Source: Schoenobius gigantellus (taxonomy: Eukaryota > Arthropoda > Insecta > Lepidoptera > Crambidae). From it: 64,000 nucleotides of DNA. Made by a program: the position numbers and the translations under genes. The stretch lies in assembly GCA_963935595.1 (NCBI GenBank), contig OZ012559.1, forward strand, positions 11,059,001-11,123,000, read 5' to 3'. The notes below the pieces were generated by a model. That model was not told the origin of the DNA, searched no databases, and was given only the letters and a program-made list of their open reading frames with translations. This document shows, one piece after another, positions 19,801-30,444 of the stretch; the first letter of the stretch is position 1, and each line of letters opens with the position of its first letter.

Positions 19801-22800
19801 TTTAATGTAAATCTATAAAAAACATGACCGAAGAAAACATCACAGTAAGCGATAACTCTGATTGTGACGAAGGTGGAAACCCAGAACTTCGAGGGTATTT
19901 AAGTAAATGGACAAATTATATACATGGTTGGCAAGATCGGTTTATTGTGCTGAAGGATTCGACTTTGTCTTATTACAAGAGTGAATTAGAAAGCAATCTT
20001 GGATGTCGAGGTGCCTTATGTCTTAAAAAAGCCAAAGTGAAGGTGAATCTATTTAGAATCAACAATAATACATATAAAAAATATTTGTCCTTGTAATAAA
20101 TGACTCGTGTCTTTCCTTGTATTCAGTATACCTATTTGATATAACGATAATATAAATTGTCTTTCCTCTAAATTTCGTTATAAGAAATTGAAATGTAATG
20201 AATATTATCTTAAAAATTACTCTGCAAAATTTTTATTTTAATTTTGCATATTTTCAGCCACATGAATTTGATGATTGCCGATTTGATGTGTCGGTAAATG
20301 ATTGTGTCTGGTATCTACGGGCTTCAAATCCAGAGGAAAAACAACAGTGGATTGATGTTTTAGAGTCATTTAAAGTAAGTACCAATAGATGTGTATTTTT
20401 ACTGTCTAGCGAGAAAATTGCTAAAATACATTTTTTATTTTGTACCCCAGGTTTCCAAAAATTTATTAGGAGGAAATCATACAGGCCGTTTTTCCATACA
20501 AACATAGTTCCTTGTTTCCTTCTTGGATAATGGCACCAGTTGCTCCATTTTTTTTAATAAAGTCAATGGCCACTATAAGCATGTTTCTATGTTTTTTATT
20601 AAGTTAAGTATTAGAAGAGGATTTAAACCTTAAAAAACCCAAAAAATGGACATAATTTTCTGCTGTATTCAAACGTCCAGCAAACAAATTGAACAAGATT
20701 AGGTATACACAGTTATTTTTTTATCACCCTGGATAATTTTAGGGAAGCTTCAGGACACATCCATTATTATTTAAAAAATAAAAAAAATGAAATAAAAATT
20801 TTAAAAAATATAAAAAAATACAGCAATACATTTTACAAATACCTATTTTTGAATTCTCTCGACCTTGGTTTTTCCTCTTAAAACTTAATAAATGTAATGT
20901 TTTAGTTCCATCACAGTGCGTAAGTGACATTGGGAGCTATGCAATTATAAACTATATTACCTTGCAATAAAGCAGTTGCCGTGTACGAGTAGATTTCCTG
21001 GGAAACCTCGCCTTAAGCATCTTTTCTGTGATTTTACAACTAACTATGACTTTTAAACAATCTTGTAATCTGTAGATTTAGAATTCAGTGTTAGTTGTTA
21101 TCATACATAACAGATTTCTTTTATTTATTTTAATAACATGTTTTAGCTTGATTACAAGGTGCAATCATAAACTTTTTAGATACTCTGTTGTGTTTACAGG
21201 TGTCTAAATAAAAGGAGGCACAATGAATCGAAATTATGCCAAAAGATATTGAAAGGCAATACTTGTGTATGTTTGTAGTTATTATAAAGCGATAAAATTC
21301 TTACATTAGTTGGGCACAAACAATTTTAGGAACCAACAAACATGTTTTTGTTTTGTCAATACAAAAATCTGTAGCTTAGTATGTGTTTTAATACCACACA
21401 CCCCCTCCGTTGTCTATTGGGAGGCCCAGGGTTCAATTTCCCATAGGGGTAGAAGTTTTTCTGATCAGTTTGATTGGTGGTAGGGTTTACTCTGGCTAGC
21501 TACCACCGTCTTACCCAAGTTTGTCTCCATAATAACAATGTTAATAGCATTGTTTTGTTCCGACTACGAGAAGTGAGATAGCCAGTTGCTCAGCTGTTGA
21601 TGAGTCCAGGTGAAGCTCACCTCTACCTTCGGCCTTATCTTCACTTACTTATATTCTATATTGCATCAGCCAGCACGGCAATGTGATTGCCCCACTATTC
21701 CTCATAAATTTCTTTTGTCTTGGTCAGTTCAATTTCTAACATCGAGTTGTCGTCATATAAATTATAAAAGCTTAGTTATTTCATTACTAAAGTATGTACT
21801 TATAAAATTTTGTTTTTTCTTTCACAACCTTTTGCTGCAGCTAACTTGGTTCACACAGTAGGTAGACAAGTTGTTTGTTCAAATACACAATATGTTTGTT
21901 CAAATGTTTTGGCTTACTTCCTTACTTATTAAAGGAAGTTCGTTGTATTATTACACACTGTTATCTTTATTCATTTATTTTAAGTAGGTAGACAAGTTGT
22001 TTTTTCAAAACTTCAAATACACAATTTGTTTGTTCAAGTGTTTTGGCTTACTTCCTTACTTATTAAAGGAAGTTCATTGTTTTATTACACACTGTTATCT
22101 CTATTCATTTATTTTAATCTATACTATAATATTATAAAGCTGAAGAGTTTGTTTATTTGCTTGAACGCGCTAATCTCAGGAACTACTTGTCCGATTTGAA
22201 CAATTCTTTCAGTGTTAGATAGCCCATTTATCGAGGAAGGCTATAGGCTATATATCATCACGCCAAGACCAATAGGAGCGGAGCACCAATAAAGAATGTT
22301 TCAAAATCGGGTTTTTTTTTTCCTTTTGAGAGCTTCCGCTGCGTGCGCTGCGTAAACGGTTAAAGTTTCGCAAAAATCATGTAGGACAGAATTGTTCCCC
22401 TTTAAAAGTTCTAAAGAAAAGTCCGCGACAGCATATGTCTATCTTTTAAGGTTAGCTCACTATAACCTTTTTTATGCTAACCAAATTTGTTCTAAAATAA
22501 TGCATTATTTGCGAAGGTGTTTTTATAAACACGATATTAATCCTTATCCAAATAAATACGTTATTCATCACAAGTATTTAATTTAAAACAAAATTGCCCT
22601 TTACATCATTCGATTTAAATGAATATCTTAGGAGATATCGCAGTTTTAAAATAACATCACAGCAAAATAATGATCGAGTACTGCGCGCACAATGTGCAAA
22701 GCCATGGCAGTCATGAGGGGGAAGGGCGGTGGCCCCAGTTAGCTATCTACTTCTGCCGGAAGAAAACAAAAATAAAAATATAGTGTACGCAGAAGTACTT

Positions 22801-25800
22801 TAAAATAACATTAGTTTAGATTTTTTGAGAATAACCTACAATCTACATGATATAAGATTATAAGACCCAGTACTCACTCATATTACCTTAAATATGTAGG
22901 CGAGTGGGAACCCTGCGCTCTTGTCGCCGAATCGAAATCGGGTCAGCGATGCGTAAAGCCCATCACACACAGTGAAGATAATATATATTATAGCATCTAA
23001 TATAAAAATATATTATCTTAAAGGACCACACAAAGCTAAGATACGATAATATATCGCAACTGCATCATTGTATTAGAGGCAGTCTTGCGAGTCCCCGGTT
23101 TCGTTCCTTATACAGTGTGGTTTTTTTTGCCATGAACCGCATACAAATCTGACTGCTGTTGCTAGAATCTAGATGTATAAGTACTTGACAGGTCGTCTGA
23201 TGACGAATGGGACAGTGAATTTGATCATATATGTATCGAGAAGAAAAAATTAAATGTAAAAAACCTTTTTAAAAACAAGCTTTTACTTAAATGCGCTAAA
23301 CATACAAAAATAAACTTTTACACTAAAACTTTTACTTATAACTTTATTTTACATTTGACACAATTTATATGACATAAAAGCTTGTCGTCATTTTTAGCGC
23401 ATTTAAGTAAAAGCTTGTTTTTAAAAAGGTTTTTTACATTTAATTTATTTTTTACTTTTTAGTTATCACTGGACACGTGACCTTCTAATGATTTTAAACT
23501 ACTTAAGGCCACGTATGCTTGACCAGCAGCAAAGAACTTTGAGCCTATTTCAAATTATTCTTAGCAAGACCTTTTATTTGATACCCATATTGTAGGAGTG
23601 CATTAAAAATAATTGGTCCGCCATCTTGGGTATGCCGCCATCTTGGATTTAGAATGACGTCACACAGTTAACCATGCATTTTCATCCAAACTGTATGTGT
23701 ATACAAAATATCAGCTGAATCGGTTAAAGATATCAATTTCAAAATTGATTTTCAAGCTTTAGAAGTCCGCCATATTGTATTATTAGTGACGTCACATTAG
23801 TTTTCGAGTTACTCTTAGCAAGACCTTTCATTTGATACCCATATTGTAGGAGTGCATTAAAAATAATTGGTCCGCCATCATGGGTATGCCGCCATCTTGA
23901 ATTTAGAATAACGTCACACAGTCAACCATGCATTGTCATCCAAGCTGAAAGTGTATACAAAATTTCAGCTCAATCGGTTAAATATATCTGCTTCAAAATT
24001 GAGTTGCAAGATTTCACCCGAACATACATACTTATATACTTACATAATACTCACATTACAAGTTAAATAAAAGCTTGTAAAAAGCGTAAAATCTGGGAAG
24101 AGGACCACTTAAGAAACAAAAAACAGCGCTAGATAGAACATACTGTAGTTTATCTTAAGATAAATATCGCCGAGTATATTAATATATTAGGTTGGGGAAA
24201 AAGTCTTTTCGCATTATAGTATGTATAAACTTGTAATAAAATCTCTTTGGCTATACTATTTGTATCTGGCTGGTTTTGGTATCATTGAAAGTTTAAATTT
24301 TAAAGAACATAATTCCAAATTCAAATTAGGAAAATGTGTGATTTCATTTGTTTTTCGTACCGCCAAGATGAGTGAATCTAATGAAGAAATTCGATACATT
24401 TTAAAATTTTACTACAAAAAAGGTAAAAATGCAACGCAAGCCGCGAAAAAAATTTGCGATGTTTATGGACCTAGTGCAGTGTCTGTGAGAGTAGCACAAA
24501 TTTGGTTTAAGCGTTTTCAATCCGGAAATTTTGATGTCAAAGATGCACGTCGCTCTGGTCGCCCTATTACAGATAAAATGGATGCCATTTTTGAAAAAGT
24601 GGAGCAAGATCGGCATGTCAGTAGTTACGACGTAGCTGAAGAACTGGGAATTGACCACAAAACAGTTTTGGCGTATTTGAAAAAAACTGGGTACACAAAA
24701 AAGCTCGACATTTGGGTACCTCACGAGCTCACTGAAAGAAACCTAATGAACCGTGTACTCATTTGTGATTCTTTATTACGACGTAATGAAACCGAACCAT
24801 TTTTGAAGAAGCTGATAACTGGGGATGAAAAGTGGATCACGTACGACAAGAACGTGCGAAAAAGGTCGTGGTCAAAGGCTGGTCAGGCTTCACAGACTGT
24901 GGCGAAACCCGGGTTAACTCGCAACAAGGTGATGCTGTGTGTGTGATGGGATTGGATTGGATGGGAAGGGCATTATTCATTATGAGCTGTTACCACCAGG
25001 CAGGACCATCGATTCTGAACTCTACTGCGAACAACTGATGAGATTAAAGCAAGAAGTTGAGAGAAAGCGGCCGGAATTAATCAACAGAAGGGGTGTGGTT
25101 TTTCATCATGATAACGCTAGACCTCACACATCTTTAGCCACTCAGCAAAAATTAAGAGAGTTTGGCTGGGAGGTGTTAATGCATCCGCCGTATAGTCCTG
25201 ACCTTGCACCTTCAGATTTCCACCTGTTTCGGTCTCTTCAGAATTCTTTAGGCAGTGTCAGGTTAACATCACGAGAGGACTGCCAAAACCACTTGTCGCG
25301 GTATTTTGACCAGAAGTCCCAAAATTTCTATAGCAATGGGATCATGTCCCTACCTACAAGATGGCAAAAAGTTATCGAACAAAATGGTACCTACATACTT
25401 TAGTTAAATGTAATGTTTTGAATTTTCTTAAAAAATGCGAAGAAACTTTTTCCCCAACCTATTATATTTCAATATCTTAAGATATCGTTGCTAGGTTAAG
25501 ATATCTTTCACATATCGCTCAGTATCTTAAGATACTGTAATATAAAATATATATTATATTAACTGTGTGTGGTGCTCCATTGAAATGTAGGGTTAGCGAT
25601 ACGTCGCAGATAAGATATATTTTATAGTATCTTCATTGTGTGTGATGGGCTTAACGGAATTTGAACGCTCATGTTTCAATATAAGTTTTAATTTCGCGTG
25701 CAGGCAGATAAAGCTCATAAGAGTAGGCAAATTTTTATACCTAAACATGTCTTTTGTTGAGAGTGAGTGAGCCTTCTGTACTTTAGTACTATTACTTATA

Positions 25801-28800
25801 GTGCTAACAGACGATCCGATTTGGTTGGATCCAACGTGATCCAACCAAATGAGGAGCCGACGCGCCTACAGACGGTCCGACGCGGTTGGCAATCCAACAT
25901 TAGGGATGCCCTAAAAAGTATTATGTACCTATATCGATATCGATACAAAATACTATTTTCGCCAATACAAAAACATAATTTGTCTTTGCGAAACTCAAAT
26001 AAATTAACAACTTTTGTTAATATTTTATAAAGTTTATAAAATTTGTTTATAAAGAATAAATAAATAGGTACAGATAGATTTCATGGTTGTCCTTAATTTT
26101 TTGAGGTAATGTTTGTTAGAAATATTTATTTCCTGTGATCCGACTCTATCGATCGGTACCTATCATAAAAATCCCGATCCAGTATCAATACTTCAAATTC
26201 AAAGTGTAGAGTACTTCAACGTCAGTCAGTGACTTGAAAACAGCAACAAATTAAGTAGGTGTGTATAAACAATAATAAAAAAGCATCTGTAAATTCACAA
26301 ATTAGTTTATTATATTAGGTAGGTACTCATAAATAGGGTAATGTCTGTTATTGATTATATAAATAATCAACTAGCAGGATGTACAGTAAGCTCCTATTCA
26401 AGCTTTACATTGACACTACGAATACCGCCACTATTACAAGGGACATAAGAACGATCCCAAGGTCAAATAGCTTGACAAAGAGCTTACTGTACAATTCGTA
26501 ACTAAACGTGCGAAAATAAATAAATAATGAAACACGGTTGCCCTATTAAAACACAAACAAAAAGTAAAACAACATTTTTGCAACATATTTTTTTCTCTAC
26601 TTTGTGGTTTGGCAGGACAGCAGTCGAGTCATTTTAGTTTACTAAATTATTAATTTATTACTTTAAGCACACATAATTAAATTAAACCACAAAGTATCGA
26701 TACTTTTGTCTTTTGTCGTGTCCCTACTTGCGATCGGGCCGTCGAGCATCCAACAAGCTAATAATAATTATGTCGGGCCGATAGCCGTACACACGTTCCA
26801 ATTTGGTTGGGGTCGGGCGGTTGGCTCCAACCAAATCGGATCGTCTGTTACGGCTATTATGCTTGTGAACTAATGATTTTGAGTCACTTTTTGATTGCAT
26901 ACTCTTTAATTTATTTTAGACTGCTTTCAATTGTAATAATTTCTGCAGGTGGAATCTGGTTATGGTACGAGCTCAGATAGTAGCTCGAATGGAGGTGGAT
27001 TACGGAGACATGGTTCTGCCACATCCTTGCAATCCACAGGATCACATGGTAATATATGATATGTAACTTGAAGTGTGTTGGATATTATGCTTCTGCAGAA
27101 CAAAAAGAGAAGAATGAAACATGATTGTACTCAAATATCATTAAATATTAAAGTAATTTATTGCAAATATTTAATTATATTGCTACTGAGAATATGATGA
27201 AAACAGTTAATATTATTTGATCTCTAATTGGTCCATAACCATTAAAATGTCTATATTAGACTTACTTATTCACATACCTATAATTTGTTATTTTATTAAT
27301 ATTATAAAATTAAAACTGCTTTTAGGTCGGACGACTCGTCATTTGACAGACAAAATATCTGAGCTGGAGACGTACAATGAGCTTCTGTCAAAGCAAGCTG
27401 TTCAGTTGCAAAAGTACTTTGACATGTGCGTGGCCACATACCCTCAGATAAGCGACGACGCCACTGAGGCCATAGACGCAGTCAAACTTGCCGAGGGTAA
27501 GTCCAGTGGTAAGCATTATCTCATCAATGATTTTATTATAACCCTTTTATTCAGACATTTAACATTTACATTTCATCCATTAAATTCAAACAATGTTAAT
27601 TTAAATTTCATTTATGTCATAAAATACTCTCTTTCTTTGACCATCCCATGGGTACCACTCAGTTATTCCTCTACTCCATTTATCCTTTCCTCTCATTATA
27701 TGTCCAGACCATTTCCATTTTAATCTTTTGATTTTCAGTGTTACATCCTGACTTGGGTCTTGTTCTGACGTTTTAGCAAATAGCACGATATCGTCTGCAA
27801 ATCTTAAGTGTGTGAGTGACCTCCCATTAATTGTTATCCCAAGTTTTTACCATTCACGATTTCTGAAGTTTCTGCCTCCAGTAGGAATCCAACCCCGGAC
27901 CTCCAGATCAACACCCGGTGGTCTCAACCACTAGACCACGGAGGTGGTTATATGGTCTAAAACAGAATAGTATGTTCTGAATCCTGCTCAATTCCAATGT
28001 TATGTTATACAGTTTATGGTTGGTACAACCAACGATTGTACAAACGCGTACCGACGGAGTCCTGTTAGTGGTGCACCTTCGTATGTGACTGACCTATGAT
28101 CTATTTGACACTGGCTGGGTTGATTGGTTTCCGATGTGACGAGCAATCTGGCGTCTGGAATCTAGTCCAGATCCACATGAAACTGCCTTAAAAATGGCTA
28201 AGTGCCTGGTGTCTGTGTAGGTAACGACTTAATCCTCCACGCGGGTGAGGTGCGCGCGACAAGTGCGTCCTTCCGCGCGACATGCGGGGCTACCATCGCG
28301 ACACTGCAACATTGTGCGGAGCTTCTGCGTAGACGCGAGAAGCAGGCGAGACAGGCCGAGGAGCTTTACATGTGAGTTATGTACGCCACATAAAATGACC
28401 TTTTTATATGTGACTTTTTTTTTTTTTTTTTTTTTTTTTCGAGGGGAATGCGTGACCGCACCATACTCGCCGTTGGCTAGAAGGCGAGCGTGTGTGGGGC
28501 TCTCCTGGCAGAGTGCCAGGCCTACCCACTAAACCCCCCGGTGTTCTTCCTGCCCTTATGGACGCGCGTGGTAGGGTCCACACTGCGACTACCACTACCA
28601 ACTTTATATATATGTGACCTTGGATTTTGGAACCTAGTTGCCCTTACGTCAAGTATGACCTATTTTATTCATGTACATTTCTTTTAATTACATAATTATG
28701 CATATAATCATTATAATAATCATTAAAATCAAAATCAACGTGATTAAGGGGGCACAGTCAGTCCACTAGCGCCGCCATTCGTTTTTTATTAATTATGATG

Positions 28801-29996
28801 AATTAAAGACATTTCTACAAAAAATAGCACAGTTACGAACTCAATATAGATACTTCAGATTTATATTTACGTATTTTGTACACATTAAACGTATAGAATA
28901 GTCGAAATTATAATTATTGCTTAAAGTGGCCACTATTAGCAATAATTCTGATTATGTTATTCCTATACTTTTAATCTATGCCTGAATAGCTCCCAAAAAT
29001 CTAAAATATCTATATTGAGTTCGTGACTGTGCTATTTTTTGTAGAAACGTCTCTAATTCATCATAATTAATAAAAAACAAATGGCGGCGCTAGTGGACTG
29101 ACTGAGCCCCCTTAAATGCTTTAGTCATATTCACATAAAGAGAGGTAGATGGTAATCTACTATACATTCTATGTTTTTACAAACCTTCTAACTAGTCTGT
29201 CCTAAGTATTCTTACAAGTAAATACCTGTATGTACCTATATTTTTTTATGAAAATATTTCCTTACTATATTATTTAATTAATATTATAAATGCGAAAGTA
29301 ACTCTGTCTGTCTGTGTGTTACGCAATCACGCCTAAACTCCTGAATCGATTTAGATGAAATTTGGTATGGCCGTAATTTGAGTCCCAGGAAAGGACATAG
29401 GATATTTTTTTTCGCAGAAATCACCCCTTAATAATTAATATAACAACTGACTTCCATGGATTTTTTTGACATTCAGTTCTATAAGTAGAACTAAATGGAC
29501 TAAATTAAGCCATAAAAGAAAAGTGCAGTAGATGAGCTGCCCCATGGTTAAAATGAAATGCTCATTTTTCTGCAGGAAAATGTATGGAAACAGCGTAGCA
29601 TGGAAAAATGTATGTGACAACCCCACGTCATATTTTCCGCAGCTATAATGTCACGCTTTTGTCTAAGGGGCCAGGTGAATCAAATCTGTATGAGTTTGGC
29701 CAAGCAATAAAAAAATTATTTCACCACAGATATTTAACAATGGGGAGAATGACGGATATCACGGCTGGGGCGGATAGTATTTATTTAACTGACTTTGAAT
29801 TTGAAGCGCTCCCTTCGCAACCGCGTGACAGCAATAAACAATAGGCATAGACAATACCACAGACTGAATAACAATCAAATTGCACAGACAATCGCATGCA
29901 ACAATTCTTTGTCGCCTATAGCTTCTTTGTTACAGGGCCTTGAAGAATCAATTGACCGAGGCGAGATTGGCGTCGAAACCAGGCCCTGATCACGAG
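19801..29996 (+). CDS. cert: Ceramide transfer protein CERT (COL4A3BP/STARD11), N-terminal six coding exons
   Basis: CERT moves ceramide from the ER to the Golgi without vesicles. Coding exons are 19824-20042, 20258-20374, 26949-27048, 27326-27496, 28221-28371 and 29936-29996. All borders are GT..AG and all phases fit, giving 273 residues. The PH domain (about 19-112), which binds PI4P at the Golgi, reads GYLSKWTNYIHGWQDRF ... CRFDVSVNDCVWYLRA ... QQWIDVLESF. A serine-rich linker (about 113-145) matches the phosphoregulated SR motif of the family. The middle region aligns with the coiled segment of animal CERT. The FFAT motif and the START lipid-binding domain, about half of the usual protein of around 600 residues, were not found. 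A Leu-rich middle exon present in vertebrates may also be missing between exons 4 and 5. The long introns hold mariner, LINE and MITE insertions. Confidence 0.95.
19824..20042 (+). CDS. cert: CERT coding exon 1, start codon and first half of PH domain
   Basis: 219 bases, leaving in phase 0. It starts MTEENITVSDNSDCDEGG, an acidic lead like that of vertebrate CERT. It then reads LRGYLSKWTNYIHGWQDRF, which is nearly identical to the known PH domain start. The donor is GTGAAT. The exon extends upstream as 23 bases of 5' UTR to the acceptor at 19800. Confidence 0.95.
20258..20374 (+). CDS. cert: CERT coding exon 2, second half of PH domain
   Basis: 117 bases, phase 0 at both ends. It reads PHEFDDCRFDVSVNDCVWYL and then EEKQQWIDVLESFK, carrying the PH-domain C-terminal helix with its invariant Trp. 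The acceptor is TATTTTCAG and the donor is GTAAGT. Confidence 0.96.
21398..21650 (+). repeat. tRNA-derived SINE (family 1)
   Basis: Plus-strand copy: ACCCCCTCCGTTGTCTATTG at the head, a B-box-like GGGTTCAATTTCC, then the body and the tail word CTTCGGCCTTATC near 21632. It is more diverged than the copy at 2075-2365. Confidence 0.7.
21859..22118 (+). repeat. Tandem duplication of about 130 bases
   Basis: Two copies in direct orientation (about 21859-21985 and 21986-22118). Each has GTAGGTAGACAAGTTG, GTTTTGGCTTACTTCC and TTACACACTGTTATCT. The copies differ by a few substitutions and a small insertion. Confidence 0.75.
22120..22330 (+). repeat. Lepidopteran dispersed repeat (family 3), 5' part
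   Basis: It starts near ATCTATACTATAATATTATA and has CCATTTATCGAGGAAGGCT and CCAATAGGAGC. The usual GGGCACAGCTAGT end is lacking or degraded. Confidence 0.6.
23247..23447. mobile_element. Hairpin MITE with 54-base arms
   Basis: The arms are nearly perfect inverted copies containing AAAAACCTTTTTAAAAAC and AAGCTTTTACTTAAATGCGC (23247-23301 and 23393-23447). The interior is AT-rich. Confidence 0.7.
23545..24080 (+). repeat. Two direct copies of a LINE-tail-like repeat
   Basis: Two copies of about 240 bases in direct orientation (about 23562-23790 and 23812-24050). They share CATTTGATACCCATATTG, TTGGTCCGCCATC, ATGCCGCCATCTTG and CATGCATTTTCATCC-type words. The second ends in a simple ACATACATACTTATATAC tract. 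Confidence 0.65.
24187..25462 (+). mobile_element. mariner transposon, inactivated
   Basis: A Tc1/mariner-superfamily element of about 1.28 kb. Its ends are inverted copies of TAGGTTGGGGAAAAAGT followed by a TTCGCATT core (left 24187-24214, right about 25434-25462). It sits at a TA-rich target. One transposase gene lies inside. It is nested in the TAA-flanked element at 22957-25651. Confidence 0.92.
24368..25403 (+). pseudogene. mariner D34D transposase, frameshifted
   Basis: About 345 codons from MSESNEEIRYILKFYYKK to QNGTYIL. The N-terminal paired helix-turn-helix region holds WFKRFQSGNFDVKDARRSGR, the expected GRPITD-like linker position. The catalytic triad is visible: the Asp in ITGDEKWITYD, the Asp in FHHDNARPHTS, and 34 residues later the last Asp in SPDLAPSDFHLF. 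The copy is broken at about 24945: the usual CVWWDWKG region reads CV, a TGA, then WDW, and the frame shifts through a short GATTGGATTGGAT duplication. Otherwise it is open. The element would have cut and pasted DNA in the nucleus when intact. Confidence 0.93.
25806..26862. mobile_element. Inverted-repeat element, about 1.05 kb
   Basis: The ends are inverted copies of ACAGACGATCCGATTTGGTT + GGA (left about 25807, right about 26836-26859), next to TA on both sides. The left subterminal region repeats ACAGACGGTCCGACGCGGTT. A smaller MITE is nested at 26377-26492. No transposase recognised. Confidence 0.6.
26377..26492. mobile_element. Small MITE (TGTACAGTAAGC family)
   Basis: The ends are inverted copies of TGTACAGTAAGCTC. 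The interior has CGCCACTATTACAAGGGACA. A relative lies at 40137-40250 with CGCCGCTATTACGAGCGACA. Confidence 0.6.
26949..27048 (+). CDS. cert: CERT coding exon 3, serine-rich linker
   Basis: 100 bases, phase 0 in and 1 out. It reads VESGYGTSSDSSSNGGGLRR followed by HGSATSLQSTGSH. This matches the ESGYGS...LRRHGS segment of vertebrate CERT, whose serine repeat motif is phosphorylated to switch off PI4P binding and transfer. The acceptor is TTCTGCAG and the donor is GTAATA. Confidence 0.93.
27326..27496 (+). CDS. cert: CERT coding exon 4, coiled region
   Basis: 171 bases, phase 1 at both ends. It reads LTDKISELETYNELLSKQAV followed by QLQKYFDMCVATYP. This matches the family's predicted coiled segment (LAEMETFRDIL..QVDTLQKYFD type). 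The acceptor is GCTTTTAG and the donor is GTAAGT. Confidence 0.94.
27601..27843 (-). pseudogene. RTE-type LINE remnant
   Basis: The minus strand reads LTHLRFADDIVLFAKTSEQ, the reverse transcriptase catalytic box, and soon after LKWKWSGHIMRGKDKWSRG and TEWYPWDGQRKR, the usual C-terminal motif of RTE-clade LINEs. The stretch between them is much shorter than normal, so an internal deletion is likely. It sits in CERT intron 4. Confidence 0.75.
27883..27950 (-). repeat. tRNA-derived SINE head (family 1)
   Basis: The minus strand has TGGTCTAGTGGTTGAGACC and the B-box region GGTCCGGGGTTGGATTCC. Only the tRNA-like head is present, joined directly to the RTE remnant. Confidence 0.65.
28221..28371 (+). 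CDS. cert: CERT coding exon 5, middle region
   Basis: 151 bases, phase 1 in and 2 out. It reads ASFRATCGATIATLQHCAEL and LRRREKQARQAEELY, matching the TFKATTAGILATLSHCIEL and RRTEEAY blocks of vertebrate CERT. GC content is clearly higher than in the flanks. The acceptor is TCTGTGTAG and the donor is GTGAGT. Confidence 0.92.
28415..28605 (-). mobile_element. 5'-truncated R1-clade LINE (3' UTR only), same family as 47507-51962
   Basis: It begins on the plus strand with a T25 run (poly-A on the minus strand). The remaining 165 bases match the 3' UTR at 51788-51944 closely, including AAGGGCAGG, AACACCGGGGGGTTT, GTGGGTAGGCCTGGCACTC and CACACACGCTCGCC. The direct repeat TATATGTGAC (28405-28414 and 28609-28618) is the likely target duplication. 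It lies 44 bases after CERT exon 5. Confidence 0.88.
28748..29111. mobile_element. MITE with TTAA target duplication (piggyBac-like)
   Basis: The arms of about 105 bases are inverted, starting GGGGGCACAGTCAGTCCACT on the left (GGGGGCTCAGTCAGTCCACT when the right end is reversed). TTAA flanks both sides (28744-28747 and 29112-29115). TTAA duplication is the signature of the piggyBac superfamily. No coding capacity. It is in CERT intron 5. Confidence 0.75.
29275..29430 (+). repeat. Lepidopteran dispersed repeat (family 3), fragment
   Basis: It contains TAATATTATAAATGCGAAAG and AAACTCCTGAATCGATTTAG. A closely related fragment starts at 63690. Confidence 0.5.
29580..29675. repeat. Partial MITE (CTAGACAAATGCC family)
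   Basis: It has AAAATGTATGGAAACAGCGT, CATATTTTCCGCAGCTA and GTCTAAGGGGCC, words shared with 19210-19388 and 39900-40098. Only part of one arm and the centre remain. Confidence 0.45.
29936..29996 (+). CDS. cert: CERT coding exon 6
   Basis: 61 bases, phase 2 in and 0 out. It reads ALKNQLTEARLASKPGPDHE, which lines up with the AYKNAMTELKKK..GPDYE block just before the FFAT motif in vertebrate CERT. The acceptor is TTGTTACAG and the donor is GTAAGT. It is the last CERT exon seen in the window. Confidence 0.88.
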
Positions 29997-30444
29997 GTAA
30001 GTATTTTATATTAATTTAATAAACAGAGTCTCAAGTAAAATGGTAACTAGTAACAATAAATAGTAACTACTATTACACGATTTTAAAGTATGTACCTAAT
30101 TCAATCGAAGTGTCATCGAATCGTTCTGTGAACAGTCTAGAAATAATAATTATTTCAAATATCATCATCATCATTCACAGCTTATACATATACGTCTCCA
30201 CCGAGGGGCACGAGCCTACCCAATTTAAAATATATATTGCTACATTAAATAATGATTTATCAGCTTTCAAAGTGATTGCTTACTTGGTAAATCTTTTAGT
30301 TTCGTGATCGAAAAATTATTACCCCATTTGATCCTATTACCAGTAATTTTTAGTACGATTCCTATTAAACAATTTCTGAGTTCCAGTGATGATTTGTAAT
30401 AAGTATAATAATATGTAGGTATACATGAATTTGCTATCTCTCAC

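Larger units (their letters stand above)
22957..25651. mobile_element. Inverted-repeat element with TAA target duplication, nested with other transposons
   Basis: The terminal 24-base inverted repeats read AGCCCATCACACACAGTG + AAGATA, with one mismatch (right end 25628-25651). TAA flanks both sides (22954-22956 and 25652-25654), as expected for PIF/Harbinger-type insertions. The length is inflated by later insertions: a hairpin MITE (23247-23447), a duplicated LINE-like tail (23545-24080) and a mariner (24187-25462). The subterminal sequence is rich in ATATTATC-type words. No transposase of its own remains. Confidence 0.65.
20375..26948 (+). other. cert: CERT intron 2, transposon-rich
   Basis: A 6.6 kb intron between the PH domain and the serine-rich exon. 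It contains a SINE (21398-21650), a tandem duplication (21859-22118), a family 3 repeat (22120-22330), a nested transposon block (22957-25651) and another inverted-repeat element (25806-26862). A short word near 20960-21010 (CTTGCAATAAAGCAGT) is shared with 8935-8990. Confidence 0.9.

Noticed and set aside
19824..20096. Reading the CERT exon on to the stop near 20096
   Set aside because: The donor at 20043 and the perfect PH-domain continuation at 20258 show the read-through part is intron.
23545..24080. Duplicated block as a long terminal repeat pair
   Set aside because: The two copies are adjacent with no internal coding region, primer site or polypurine tract.
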